64,000 nt of DNA. It comes from Amycolatopsis alba DSM 44262. Its GTDB lineage: Bacteria; Actinomycetota; Actinomycetes; Mycobacteriales; Pseudonocardiaceae. The position numbers and the translations under genes are program-made. Position 1 is the stretch's first letter. The number at the start of each line of letters is the position of its first letter. Shown piece after piece: positions 7,909-16,192 of the stretch. The notes under the pieces were generated by a model. That model had not been told where the DNA came from and searched no databases. It saw only the letters and a program-made list of their open reading frames with translations. The stretch is taken from contig NZ_KB913032.1 of NCBI RefSeq assembly GCF_000384215.1, positions 9,323,605 through 9,387,604 of the forward strand. Direction: 5' to 3'.

Positions 7909-8819
7909 CGCGCGACCCTCCAAGCGGGCAACGTCAGTTCCTCGTCGATCTTCACGAAGGCCGCTTCCACGGATAGTCCGATGTGGACGGACTCGGGGTC
8001 GGCGCCGAGCAGCTCGCCCATCACCCGGACGCCCTCCTCCAGTTCGACGAGCGCGACCACGAACGGCACATCCTTGCCGGGCACCTTCGGATGGTGGTGG
8101 ACCACGTAGCTGTAGACCGTGCCGCGTCCGCACGCGACGACGTAGTCCGGTTTGGCGTCGAGGTCGCCGTCCGGCGGCATGGGACCCGGCGGATGCCGCA
8201 GGGTCTCGCCCCAGCGCTGGATCCGCAGCTCCCCTTCGCGCAGACCGGCCCAGAAGAACTCGGTGTCCTTGCTGATCACCGGCCGCAGGACCGGGGCCGT
8301 CTGCTTGGCGGGTTCGGCGCCCGGCGGGCGGAACTTCAGCACCCGGAACACCATGTCCGCGACAGCCTCGTCACCGACGTACCAGGTGGTTTTCGTGGTC
8401 ACGAACCAGCCTTCGCCCAGCGCGGTGCGTTTCGGGCCGACGACGCTTTCGAGTTTCGCGGTCGCCTCGACCCGCTCACCGTGGCGCAGATACCGGAAGT
8501 AGTTCTGCTCGGAGTTGGTCGCGACGACCGAGGTGAACCCGGCTTCGTCGAGGACCTCCATCATCGCGCCGAGCGGATCGTCCGACGCCCTGGTCCAGTG
8601 CAGCCCGCCCATCGTCCACACCTGCGCCATCGCGGGTGGCGCGACGAGTCCCTTGTGGACACTCTGGGCGGCGAACTCTTCGTCGACGTACACCGGGTTG
8701 CGGTCGCCGATGGCTTCGACCCAGTTGTTCACCATCGCCTGGTTGACCGCGTCACGGGCGGCCCTCGGCTCGGATTCCCCTTGTGCGGCGATGCGTTCGG
8801 CGGCTTCCTGGATGCTCAT
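7905..8819 (-). CDS. chsH2: MaoC/DUF35 fusion hydratase subunit ChsH2
   Basis: A 304-residue two-domain protein: an N-terminal MaoC-like hot-dog (GDRNPVYVDEEFAA near residues 38-51) and a C-terminal DUF35 OB-fold domain. In mycobacteria the DUF35 part recruits Ltp2 for the aldol cleavage while the N-terminal part pairs with ChsH1. Here the stretch where many DUF35 proteins have a Cys4 zinc ribbon reads RIQRWGETLRHPPGP and has no CxxC pair, so a bound zinc is unlikely at this site. The ATG at 8819 overlaps the chsE2 stop. Confidence 0.92.
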   Translation of the reverse strand: MSIQEAAERIAAQGESEPRAARDAVNQAMVNNWVEAIGDRNPVYVDEEFAAQSVHKGLVAPPAMAQVWTMGGLHWTRASDDPLGAMMEVLDEAGFTSVVATNSEQNYFRYLRHGERVEATAKLESVVGPKRTALGEGWFVTTKTTWYVGDEAVADMVFRVLKFRPPGAEPAKQTAPVLRPVISKDTEFFWAGLREGELRIQRWGETLRHPPGPMPPDGDLDAKPDYVVACGRGTVYSYVVHHHPKVPGKDVPFVVALVELEEGVRVMGELLGADPESVHIGLSVEAAFVKIDEELTLPAWRVAR

Positions 8820-9994
8820 CGCGGCACCCTCGGCAGGCCGAGTCCGGCGGTCGCGATCAGCTCGCGCTGGATCTCGTTGACGCCGCCGCCGAAGGTCAGC
8901 ACCAGATTGCGTTTGGCCACCACGTCCAGCCATCGCGCCAGGTCCTCGGTTTCGGCGTCGGCCTGATCGCCGTGTCGCGCCACGATCTCCTCCAGTCCCC
9001 TGGCCAGCCGCTGGATGCGTTCGGAACCGAAGATCTTGGTGGCCGAAGCGTCGGCCACCGCCACCGGTCCGGTCGCCGACGACGCCGCGACCTGCCAGTT
9101 CAGCAGTTCGTTGACCCTGGCGGCCGCCAGGGCTTCCGCGAGCACGCCGCGGACGTCGGGCAGCTGGAGCAGCGGTGTGCCGTCCGGCGCCTTCCTCGAC
9201 GCCGCCCAGTCGCGGACGCGGTCGTGGAGACCGCCGATCCGCCCGGCCGGGCCGAGCATGACGCGTTCGTGGTTCAGCTGGGTGGTGATCAGCCGCCAGC
9301 CCTCGTTCTCCTTGCCCACCAGCATGTTCGCGGGCACGCGGACGTCCGAGTAGTAGGTGGCGTTCACGTGGTGCGCGCCGTCGCAGGTGATGATGGGCGT
9401 CCACGAGTAGCCGGGATCCCGTGTGTCCACGATGAGGATCGAGATCCCCTTGTGTTTCGGCGCGTCCGGCGTGGTCCGGACGGCGAGCCAGAGGTAGTCG
9501 GCGTCGTGCCCGCCGGTGGTGAAGGTCTTCTGGCCGTTGACGACGTACTCGTCGCCCTCGCGTACGGCGGTGGTCCGCAGCGACGCGAGGTCCGTTCCCG
9601 CGTCGGGCTCGGTGTAGCCGATGGCGAAGTGCACCTCGCCCGCGAGGATCTTGGGCAGGAACAGCGATTTCTGTTCCTCGGTGCCGAACGCCTGCAACGT
9701 GGGCCCGACGGTCTGCAGGGTCACCGACGGCAGCTGGACGTCGGCACGGGCGGCTTCGTCGACGAAGAGGTGTTGCTCGATCTCGCCGAAACCCCGGCCG
9801 CCGTACTGTTCCGGCCAGCCGACGCCGAGCCAGCCGTCACGGCCCATCCGCCGCACGATCTCGCGGTACACCGGTCCGTGCCGCTCCCGCAGCATCGCGC
9901 GCCGCTCGTCGGCGCTCACCAAACCGGCGAAGTACTTTCGCAGTTCGGCGCGCAGCTGGTGTTGCGCCGTGGTCAGTTCGATCAGCATCTTCAC
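8816..9994 (-). CDS. chsE2: Acyl-CoA dehydrogenase ChsE2 (FadE29-like)
   Basis: A 392-residue acyl-CoA dehydrogenase. The FAD-side motif YTEPDAGTDLASL and the C-terminal GGGVNEIQRELIA stretch are visible. In mycobacteria ChsE1 and ChsE2 form an alpha2beta2 heterotetramer that dehydrogenates 3-oxo-pregnene-20-carboxyl-CoA. The GTG at 9994 overlaps the chsE1 stop (GTGA); an ATG two codons later at 9988 is also possible. Gene order chsE1-chsE2-chsH2-chsH1-ltp2 is the same as in the M. tuberculosis igr operon. Confidence 0.92.
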   Translation of the reverse strand: MKMLIELTTAQHQLRAELRKYFAGLVSADERRAMLRERHGPVYREIVRRMGRDGWLGVGWPEQYGGRGFGEIEQHLFVDEAARADVQLPSVTLQTVGPTLQAFGTEEQKSLFLPKILAGEVHFAIGYTEPDAGTDLASLRTTAVREGDEYVVNGQKTFTTGGHDADYLWLAVRTTPDAPKHKGISILIVDTRDPGYSWTPIITCDGAHHVNATYYSDVRVPANMLVGKENEGWRLITTQLNHERVMLGPAGRIGGLHDRVRDWAASRKAPDGTPLLQLPDVRGVLAEALAAARVNELLNWQVAASSATGPVAVADASATKIFGSERIQRLARGLEEIVARHGDQADAETEDLARWLDVVAKRNLVLTFGGGVNEIQRELIATAGLGLPRVPR

Positions 9995-11055
9995 CCCGCC
10001 ACCAGTTCGCCCAAGGCGGCCAGCCGATGCGAGGCGCCGCCGAGCGTTCGTCCCAGATCCTTGACCGCCGACGAGAACCGGTGCAGTGGATAGGTTTCGT
10101 CCACCCCGACCCCGCCGTGCAGGTGATGGCAGACGGCCAGCGCCTCGGGCGCCTCCTCCGCCAGCCAGTACGCCGCGATGTCGAGCTCCGCCTCGGCGTC
10201 GAGCCCGGCCGCGAGCCGCCAGACCGCCGAACGCGCGGCCAGCTGGACCGTTCTCGAAGCGACGTAGACGTCCGCGATCTGTTGCGCCACCGCCTGGAAC
10301 GCCGCCAGCGGCCGCCCGAACTGCTCGCGTTCGCCGACGTGCTTGGTGGTCAGCGCGAGCGCGCCGGCGAGCAGCCCGTCACCGAAAGCCACGCTGCCCG
10401 CGAGCGCGAACCGGTGCAGGGTCGCGATCGACTCGCCCGGACCGTGCCCGTTCAGGAGGTCGGTGTCGGTGACGGTCACCGAATCCAGCGTCATCGTGTA
10501 GTCCGGTGTGCCGGAGGAAGTTCTCGTCGGGGTCAGTGTCACGCCGTCGGCACGGGGATCGATCAGGAAGACACCGGTGCCGCCGGGCAGCGAGACGGGC
10601 GTCAGGATCCGGGTGGCCTCCGCCGCGAACGGCACGCCGACCTTGACCCCGCTCAGCCGCCAGTCCCCGGCCGATTCCGCGGCGGTCGCGGGCCGGGTGG
10701 TGAACGGCGCGGAAGGTTCGTGCAGCGCGGCGGTGAGCACGGATTCGCCCGCGGCGACCGGCGGCAGCAGCGCCGCACGCTGATCCGGGCCGCCGAGCGC
10801 CGTCACCGGCAGGACACCGAAGGCCAGCGACGCCAGCGCAGGCGTCGGCGAGGCGACGCGGCCGAGTTCGGTCAGCACCAAGGCGACTTCGGCGACGCCG
10901 AGGCCGTCACCGCCGAGTTCGGCGGGCAGCGCCAGCGCGAGCAGACCGGCGTCGGCGAGCGCGCGCCACGTGCCGCCGGGGTCGCGCTCCTTCCCGAGCA
11001 CGCGCGCGGTCAGCGCGGTGACCTCGGTCTGCGTCTCGTCGAACTGGAAGTCCAC
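9991..11055 (-). CDS. chsE1: Acyl-CoA dehydrogenase ChsE1 (FadE28-like)
   Basis: A 354-residue acyl-CoA dehydrogenase, shorter and more divergent than ChsE2, as in the mycobacterial heterotetramer where each partner supplies part of the active site. Recognisable segments are VGEREQFGRPLAAFQAVAQ and the C-terminal CHHLHGGVGVDETYPLHR. It is the first gene of the igr-type operon. The 5' region carries a -35/-10 pair with a KstR site between them (11083-11110), so steroid CoA thioesters probably induce it. Confidence 0.91.
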   Translation of the reverse strand: MDFQFDETQTEVTALTARVLGKERDPGGTWRALADAGLLALALPAELGGDGLGVAEVALVLTELGRVASPTPALASLAFGVLPVTALGGPDQRAALLPPVAAGESVLTAALHEPSAPFTTRPATAAESAGDWRLSGVKVGVPFAAEATRILTPVSLPGGTGVFLIDPRADGVTLTPTRTSSGTPDYTMTLDSVTVTDTDLLNGHGPGESIATLHRFALAGSVAFGDGLLAGALALTTKHVGEREQFGRPLAAFQAVAQQIADVYVASRTVQLAARSAVWRLAAGLDAEAELDIAAYWLAEEAPEALAVCHHLHGGVGVDETYPLHRFSSAVKDLGRTLGGASHRLAALGELVAG

Positions 11056-11082
11056 ACTGGCTCCTCACCGGGGCGAACGGGC

Positions 11083-11110
11083 ACAATACTGAAACCTGTT
11101 CTAGTCTTAA
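11083..11110 (-). promoter_or_regulatory. Probable chsE1 operon promoter with KstR site in spacer
   Basis: On the minus strand a -35-like TTAAGA (11110-11105) and -10-like TATTGT (11088-11083) are 16 bases apart. The KstR operator fills the spacer. Repressor binding would block polymerase directly. The hexamers are moderate matches. Confidence 0.55.
11090..11103. promoter_or_regulatory. KstR operator upstream of chsE1 operon
   Basis: TGAAACCTGTTCTA fits the published KstR consensus TnnAACnnGTTnnA at every fixed position. It lies 35 bases before the chsE1 start and between the -35 and -10 elements. Confidence 0.85.
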
Positions 11111-11139
11111 CCGGAAGGCGCCCGTACGGCAAGGGGGAT

Positions 11140-12531
11140 CTAGGAGGTGGCTTCGAGCAGTTCCTCGAGAGCGTCCGGGAAGTGGTCCGCGAGCGGCCAC
11201 AGGTCCCCGGTGAGTTCGCGGGCGCCGAGCAGGCCGACGTCGACGCGCCCCGCGTTCGACAGCACGGTGACGTTGAGCCCGGCGCCGTGGAACACAGGTC
11301 CGAGCGGGTGGAGCCCGGTGATCCGGCAGCCCAGCAGGTACAGCGGCATCGGCGGACCGGGCACATTGGACACCACCAGGTTGTGCACCACCGGATGCCG
11401 TTCGGCCAGGCGCAGCGCGGAATACGCGCGCACCGCGAGACCGAACATGGTCGCCGCCGAGAACTGGGCCCAGTCTCCGAGCATGTCGGCGTGAATGTCG
11501 TGGTGGTGGTCCTTGGAGTGCCGGTTCGACTCCGCGAGCATGAACACGCGGGCGGCGGGATCCTCCAGATGGGTGGGCAGCGAGGCGAAGAACGCCGAGA
11601 CCTTGTTGCTGCCGTGGTCGCGTTCGGTGCGTTCGTGCACCGACACCGGCACGGTCGCCACCAGCGGGTCTTCCGGCAGTTCGCCGCGATCGCGCAGGAA
11701 CCGGCGCAGCGCGCCGGAAACGACGGCGAGGACGACGTCGTTGACGGTCACCCCGAAGGCGTTCTTGATCCGTTTGACCTCATCGAGGTCGAGGGAGGTG
11801 TAGGCGACGCTGCGGTGCGCGGTGATCGTCCCGTTGAACGACGTGCGCGGCGCCGTGAACGGCACCGGCATCCCCTTGCCCTGCAACGCTTTGCCCAGCC
11901 ATTTCGGCACGAGTCCGAGCAGGTCCGGCAGCAGTTTCACCACCTCGGCCGGCCGTTTCACGAACGACGTCAGCCCCGCGCCGAACAGCGCGCGCCTGCC
12001 GGGGACACCCGCGTTGCGGCGATCGTCGCGCGCGATCTCCGGCGGCGGGGCGTCCGGTTCGAGACCGGCGAGATAGGTGATCAGGTTCGCGCCGCTGACC
12101 CCGTCGACACTGGCGTGGTGCATCTTCAGCAGGACCGCGATCTCGCCGCTCGCCAGGCCTTCGATGACGTGCAACTGCCACAGCGGCTGCGCGCGGTCCA
12201 GCCGCTGTCCCACGATGTGGGCGCAGAGTTCGGCCAGTTCCCGCCGGTCACCGGGTGCGGGTACGCCGATCCGGTGAACGTGGGCTTCGAGGTCGAAGTC
12301 CTCGTCCTCGACCCAGACCGGATGCGTGAGATTCCAGAGTGGATTGTGCAGCTTGCGCCGGAATGCCGGGATCAGCTGGACCCGTTCGGCCAGTTTCTCC
12401 TTGAAGCGCTCGAAGTCGTAGCCGCCGGGCATGGTCGAACCGTCGAGGGTGAGCAGCCCGCAGACGTGCAGGACCTGGGCCGGTGTCTCCAGGTAGAGGA
12501 AACTCGCGTCCAGACCACTCAGTCTCTGCAT
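11140..12531 (-). CDS. WS/DGAT-type acyltransferase
   Basis: A 463-residue wax ester synthase/diacylglycerol acyltransferase. The catalytic HHxxxDG motif is H138-H139-A-S-V-D143-G144. The N-terminal LSGLDASFLYLETP and the NVPGPPMPLYLLG block near residue 365 are family hallmarks. It would esterify acyl-CoA to diacylglycerol, an alcohol or possibly a sterol, building storage lipid. The ATG at 12531 fits the family N-terminus; the longer reading to 12558 would run into the KstR site. Divergent from the hydrolase gene at 12598, with the operator between. Confidence 0.88.
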   Translation of the reverse strand: MQRLSGLDASFLYLETPAQVLHVCGLLTLDGSTMPGGYDFERFKEKLAERVQLIPAFRRKLHNPLWNLTHPVWVEDEDFDLEAHVHRIGVPAPGDRRELAELCAHIVGQRLDRAQPLWQLHVIEGLASGEIAVLLKMHHASVDGVSGANLITYLAGLEPDAPPPEIARDDRRNAGVPGRRALFGAGLTSFVKRPAEVVKLLPDLLGLVPKWLGKALQGKGMPVPFTAPRTSFNGTITAHRSVAYTSLDLDEVKRIKNAFGVTVNDVVLAVVSGALRRFLRDRGELPEDPLVATVPVSVHERTERDHGSNKVSAFFASLPTHLEDPAARVFMLAESNRHSKDHHHDIHADMLGDWAQFSAATMFGLAVRAYSALRLAERHPVVHNLVVSNVPGPPMPLYLLGCRITGLHPLGPVFHGAGLNVTVLSNAGRVDVGLLGARELTGDLWPLADHFPDALEELLEATS

Positions 12532-12553
12532 GAGAATCACCTTAAGTGAACTT

Positions 12554-12567
12554 TGCAACCGGTTCTA
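12554..12567. promoter_or_regulatory. KstR operator between WS/DGAT and hydrolase genes
   Basis: TGCAACCGGTTCTA matches TnnAACnnGTTnnA exactly. It is 22 bases from the WS/DGAT start and 30 bases from the hydrolase start, placed to control both divergent genes. Confidence 0.82.
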
Positions 12568-12597
12568 CGCGGTCACCCGGCGGTAGGATCGGTGCCC

Positions 12598-13857
12598 ATG
12601 CAGCCGAGTTTCGTCGTCCGCCAGGCACTCCAGCTCGCGCTCACCGCGAACGCGCTGAAGCCGCCGAGAGGTGCCCGGACGGCGGTCCCGGCGTTCTTCG
12701 CGGGCTGGCTCACCGGGGAACTCGCCCCGCACCTGCTCGCGCTCACCGCGGCCGACGCGGCGGCGCACGTCGCGCGGCACCGGGGCGGGTCGAGCAAGGC
12801 CGGTCTCGCTCTCGCGACCGCGTCGGCGGCCGGTCTCGGCACGCTGATCGCGCAGTCCCAGCGAGCCCGCGGCGAGATCGAGACGGCGCTGGCCGAAGGT
12901 ATCGGCAAGACCTACTCCGACGAACTCGATCACCCGCCGAGCCCGACCGATCTCGCGACCCCGTGGGGCCAGCTGGCGATGCCGTTCCGCATGCGCGAAC
13001 CAGGGGTCCGGCGGACACGGAATGTCGCCTACGCGCCCGGCGGGAAGCGGTTCCTCCTCGACGTCTACGCCCCGCGCGAACCGGTCACCGGCGCGCCGAT
13101 CCTGCTGCAGGTGCACGGCGGCGCGTGGGTGATCGGCAACAAGGACCAGCAGGGCCTGCCGCTGATGCTGCACATGGCCAAACGCGGCTGGATCTGCATC
13201 GCGATCAACTACCCGCTCTCCCCCGCCGCCCGCTGGCCCGCCCATATCGTCGCGGCGAAACGCGCGCTGGCCTGGATCCGGGACAACGCCGGATCCTACG
13301 GCGGCGACCCGTCGTTCGTCGCCGTCACCGGTGGTTCGGCGGGCGGGCATCTCGCGTCGCTCCTGGCACTGACCGCGAACGACCCGGCACTGCAGCCCGG
13401 CTTCACCGAGGCGGACACGAGCATCCAGGCGTGCGCCCCGCACTACGGCGTGTACGACTTCGCCGCGACCAGCGGGCGGCGCTCCAGCCAGACCCGGCTG
13501 AAGACGCTGATCGCCCGGCACGTCTTCGAGGCGGACCGGGATCCGGTGAACTTCCTCGACGACTACATCGCCGCGTCACCACTGGACCGCATCACCGAGG
13601 ACGCGCCGCCGTTCTTCGTCGTCCACGGCGTCCACGACTCGCTGGTCCCGGTGGGCGAAGCCCGCGAGTTCGTGCGGCGCCTGCGCGAGAAGTCCCAGCG
13701 AGAGGTCGCGTACGCGGAGATCTCCGGCGCGCAGCACGCCTTCGACGTCTTCCCCTCGATCCGCAGCGCACACGTGGTCCGCGGGGTGGAACGGTTCCTG
13801 GAATGGAGCTACCGCACCTGGCGGCGGTCCAGCCCGGCACCGCACTCACGCGACTAG
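12598..13857 (+). CDS. Alpha/beta-hydrolase, HSL-like esterase/lipase
   Basis: A 419-residue esterase with a hydrophobic N-terminal part of about 130 residues before the catalytic domain. The oxyanion motif HGGAW starts at H173, the nucleophile is S247 in GGSAGG, and the probable acid and base are D347 (HGVHDS) and H380 (GAQHAFD). Likely work is hydrolysis of an ester, possibly a steryl or storage ester given the shared KstR site with the WS/DGAT gene. The GxSxG variant and overall length resemble mycobacterial LipC-type enzymes, which also sit next to a WS/DGAT gene. An insertion sequence begins at the third base of the stop codon. Confidence 0.88.
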   Translation: MQPSFVVRQALQLALTANALKPPRGARTAVPAFFAGWLTGELAPHLLALTAADAAAHVARHRGGSSKAGLALATASAAGLGTLIAQSQRARGEIETALAEGIGKTYSDELDHPPSPTDLATPWGQLAMPFRMREPGVRRTRNVAYAPGGKRFLLDVYAPREPVTGAPILLQVHGGAWVIGNKDQQGLPLMLHMAKRGWICIAINYPLSPAARWPAHIVAAKRALAWIRDNAGSYGGDPSFVAVTGGSAGGHLASLLALTANDPALQPGFTEADTSIQACAPHYGVYDFAATSGRRSSQTRLKTLIARHVFEADRDPVNFLDDYIAASPLDRITEDAPPFFVVHGVHDSLVPVGEAREFVRRLREKSQREVAYAEISGAQHAFDVFPSIRSAHVVRGVERFLEWSYRTWRRSSPAPHSRD

Positions 13858-13872
13858 GGCGTGTCCTGTAAG

Positions 13873-14538
13873 TCATTGGAGCCAGAGCATGATCGCGGCG
13901 ATGGTGAGTTCGGCCTGGTAGTAGGCGGCGCGTTTGGCGTAGCGGGTGGCCAGGTCGCGGAACTGTTTGAGCCGGTTGAAGCACCGTTCGACCACGTTGC
14001 GCTGCTTATAGACCTCGGCGTCGAACGCTGGTGGTCGCCCGCCGCTGCGGCCTTTGGCTGCGCGGCGGGCGACCTGGTCGTCCCGTTCCGGACTGACGAA
14101 CCTGATCCGCCGGTCTCGCATCGCCCGGCGGGTTGACGGATGCGAATACGCCTTGTCCGCGATCACCGTCTCCGGTCGGCAGCGTGGCCGGCCGGGACCG
14201 ATCCGGGCGACGGTGATGCCGTCCAGCAGCGGAACCAGCTCCGGGTTGTCTCCGGCTTGGCCGGGGGTGAGCAGGAACCGCATCGGCAGGCCTCGTCCGT
14301 CGACGGCGAGATGGATCTTGGTGCTCAGCCCGCCACGGGACCGCCCGAGTCCTTCCCCATCGAGGGCGAGGGCTTCGATTCCGTCGCTGCGTCCCCCTTT
14401 TTCCGGGCGCCGGCGGAATGCTGATGCGCCCGAACCACGCTCGAGTCGACGGAAACGATCCACTCGAGGTCGCCGACGGCGTCGTCCTTGACGATCACCC
14501 GGTCGAGAATCCGGTCCCAGGTGCCGTCCTTGGTCCAC
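13873..14538 (-). CDS. IS5-type transposase, C-terminal frame (orfB)
   Basis: This frame supplies the rest of the DDE domain: GGLSTKIHLAVDGRG, the second Asp in VIADKAYS and the Glu in NVVERCFNRLKQFR. Meaningful sequence begins near 14400, after the A5G5 slip site; the part upstream to 14538 merely overlaps orfA. The A-B fusion product would be about 289 residues, normal for the IS427 group. Confidence 0.88.
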   Translation of the reverse strand: MDQGRHLGPDSRPGDRQGRRRRRPRVDRFRRLERGSGASAFRRRPEKGGRSDGIEALALDGEGLGRSRGGLSTKIHLAVDGRGLPMRFLLTPGQAGDNPELVPLLDGITVARIGPGRPRCRPETVIADKAYSHPSTRRAMRDRRIRFVSPERDDQVARRAAKGRSGGRPPAFDAEVYKQRNVVERCFNRLKQFRDLATRYAKRAAYYQAELTIAAIMLWLQ

Positions 14539-14741
14539 AACCGCAGCCGTTCATGCGCCGTCTTCCAAGGCCCGTAACGATCAGGCAGGTCACGCCAGGG
14601 CGCTCCAGTGCGCAACTTCCACAGGATCGCGTTGATGACCTGGCGATGATCCCGCCACCGCCGCCCACCACCTTGCTGAGGCGGCAGCAACGGCTCGATC
14701 ACCGCCCATGCCTTATCCGTCAACTCACCACGACCAACCAC
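14325..14741 (-). CDS. IS5-type transposase, N-terminal frame (orfA)
   Basis: A 138-residue N-terminal part with the DUF4096-type helix-turn-helix region (ELTDKAWAVIEPLLPP, WRDLPDRYGPWKT) and the first acidic catalytic residue in VSVDSSVVRAHQHSAG. The start is GTG 14741. The sequence A5G5 on the minus strand (14402-14393) is where the ribosome could slip by -1 into the orfB frame. Confidence 0.88.
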   Translation of the reverse strand: MVGRGELTDKAWAVIEPLLPPQQGGGRRWRDHRQVINAILWKLRTGAPWRDLPDRYGPWKTAHERLRLWTKDGTWDRILDRVIVKDDAVGDLEWIVSVDSSVVRAHQHSAGARKKGDAATESKPSPSMGKDSGGPVAG

Positions 14742-14900
14742 GACCGCAATCCAACCGAACCCCAGCTAGATCACTTACAGGACACGCCCTAGGCGCCGCA
14801 CACCCGAGTGCGGCATCCAGTCACGCGAGTTACGCCATCGCTCACCTTGAGCCCAGACAAGACGCACTTTCGCCTTACCCTCAAGAGAAGGCGACCTGGA

Positions 14901-14959
14901 GGTGTCGCGAAAGCCACTTTCGGGACACCTGATGTCTCGAAAGTGGCTTTCGCGACACC
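14901..14959. repeat. Intergenic inverted repeat, family A
   Basis: Perfect 22-base arms (14901-14922 and 14938-14959) almost identical to 5431-5489, with core GAAAGCCACTTTCG and a 15-base loop. It lies between the IS and the stop of the SWIM gene. The gap 14790-15016 also has CCGCACACCCGAGTGCGG and one TCACGCGAGT motif, and no gene. Confidence 0.85.
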
Positions 14960-15016
14960 GCGTTTGCCCAGGTCAACGTGAGTGACAAGCGGCCTTGCCA
15001 CTCACGAGGCGCGAGG

Positions 15017-16192
15017 TCAGGGCGGGTAGATCACGTCCGTCGGCCGCGACGACGCCGGGCCGTCGACGCGCCAGCCCTCGCCGTCGCGGACGAAGCGGTA
15101 CCAGCGTTCGTCGCGGCCGTAGCGCAGTTGCAGGTCGCCCTGGGTGATCCGGTTCCGCCAGGTCTTCGGCGTTCCCGGCAACCCCGATTCGGCGAGGTCC
15201 GCCTTGGCTTGAGCGAGCGGCGCCTGCGACGGCCGCCAGACCTCCCGGACCACGGCCATCCCGCCCCTGCCCGCCTCACGCCAGGCTTGCGCCCAGGCGG
15301 CCAGGTCTCGCAGCGGGACGTCCGCGGCCTCGGCGAGTTCGCCGGGATCGCCTGCGGCAGCCCGGCGCGCGAGGTCCTCCTCGAAGGACAGCTCCGCTGC
15401 CCGCTCGGGCCCCATGACCAGCAGTTCCCAGGCCCTCGCGGCGGCGTCGGCCGCCAGCTCCGCGAACGTGTCACTGCTCCAGCCGGTGCGGTGCGGCGGG
15501 TCGACGTCGAGGACAGCGGGCGGCCCGACCGTGCCGGGGACGGCCAGCCTCGGTGGCAGCGCGGCGATCCGCCGGGCGTAGGCCCGTTTCGGATCCACTC
15601 CGGGCGCGGCGGGAGCACGCACCCGTTTACCCGGCTTGCTCGCGGGAGCGCGGCGGGACCGCAGTTCCGCGAGCACGGCCTCCCTCGGCCTGCCCCGCAA
15701 CAGGAACAGCACGAACGGATCGGCGTCGACCTCGTCCGCGACCAGGTAGTACACCGCGGCGACGTGTTTGCACGGATTCGCGCTGTCGGGACACGAACAC
15801 TTCGGGCGGAGATCGCCGGGACCGGGGAGCAGGTCCGCGCCCGCCGCCCGCGCGTCCTCGGCCACCTCGCCGGGCAGTTCGCCGTCGAGCAGGGCGGCGA
15901 CGTGCCCGAGACGGGAGCCGACCATGCCGAGCAGGCTCTCCCACTGCGCGTCGGTGAACGCCTGCATCTGGATGGTCACCCGGTACGGCACCGCCCGGCT
16001 GCCCTGCACCCAGGCTGTCACCTCCCCCGCGCCGACGGCGAGTTTGCTGACCGTGCCTTTGCGCGCGTACGTCCGGCCGCGCGGCAGCCGGTTCGGGTCG
16101 AGCTTGGCGCGCTCTTCCAGCGCCTCGACCCATGCCGTGCCCCACCAGGTGTTGCCGAAGGTGCGCCGTTTCCGCCCGGTCGCGCCCGGCAT
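15017..16192 (-). CDS. SWIM zinc-finger protein paired with SNF2 helicase
   Basis: A 391-residue protein with a SWIM zinc finger: C132-x-C134 and C141-x-H143 in KCSCPDSANPCKHVAAV. The N-terminal GNTWWGTAWVEALE opening is typical of SWIM partners of bacterial SNF2 ATPases. It starts at ATG 16192 in a TGATG overlap with the helicase stop, so the pair is co-translated. A longer in-frame reading to 16423 is only overlap with the helicase. The SWIM finger probably binds DNA or the helicase; the biological role of the pair is not established. Confidence 0.85.
   Translation of the reverse strand: MPGATGRKRRTFGNTWWGTAWVEALEERAKLDPNRLPRGRTYARKGTVSKLAVGAGEVTAWVQGSRAVPYRVTIQMQAFTDAQWESLLGMVGSRLGHVAALLDGELPGEVAEDARAAGADLLPGPGDLRPKCSCPDSANPCKHVAAVYYLVADEVDADPFVLFLLRGRPREAVLAELRSRRAPASKPGKRVRAPAAPGVDPKRAYARRIAALPPRLAVPGTVGPPAVLDVDPPHRTGWSSDTFAELAADAAARAWELLVMGPERAAELSFEEDLARRAAAGDPGELAEAADVPLRDLAAWAQAWREAGRGGMAVVREVWRPSQAPLAQAKADLAESGLPGTPKTWRNRITQGDLQLRYGRDERWYRFVRDGEGWRVDGPASSRPTDVIYPP

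Larger units (their letters stand above)
13857..14789. mobile_element. IS5-family (IS427-like) insertion sequence
   Basis: A 933-base element with inverted ends: GGGCGTGTCCTGTAAGT at the left, and its complement ending at 14789 on the right. A TA dinucleotide flanks both sides (13855-13856 and 14790-14791), consistent with a TA duplication at a CTAG site. Inside is a transposase split in two overlapping frames, as usual for the group. The element is complete and looks potentially active. Confidence 0.92.

Noticed and set aside
14790..14959. Family A hairpin as a second end of the insertion sequence
   Set aside because: The IS ends are clearly defined at 13857 and 14789 with a TA duplication; the hairpin lies outside and recurs elsewhere without the IS.
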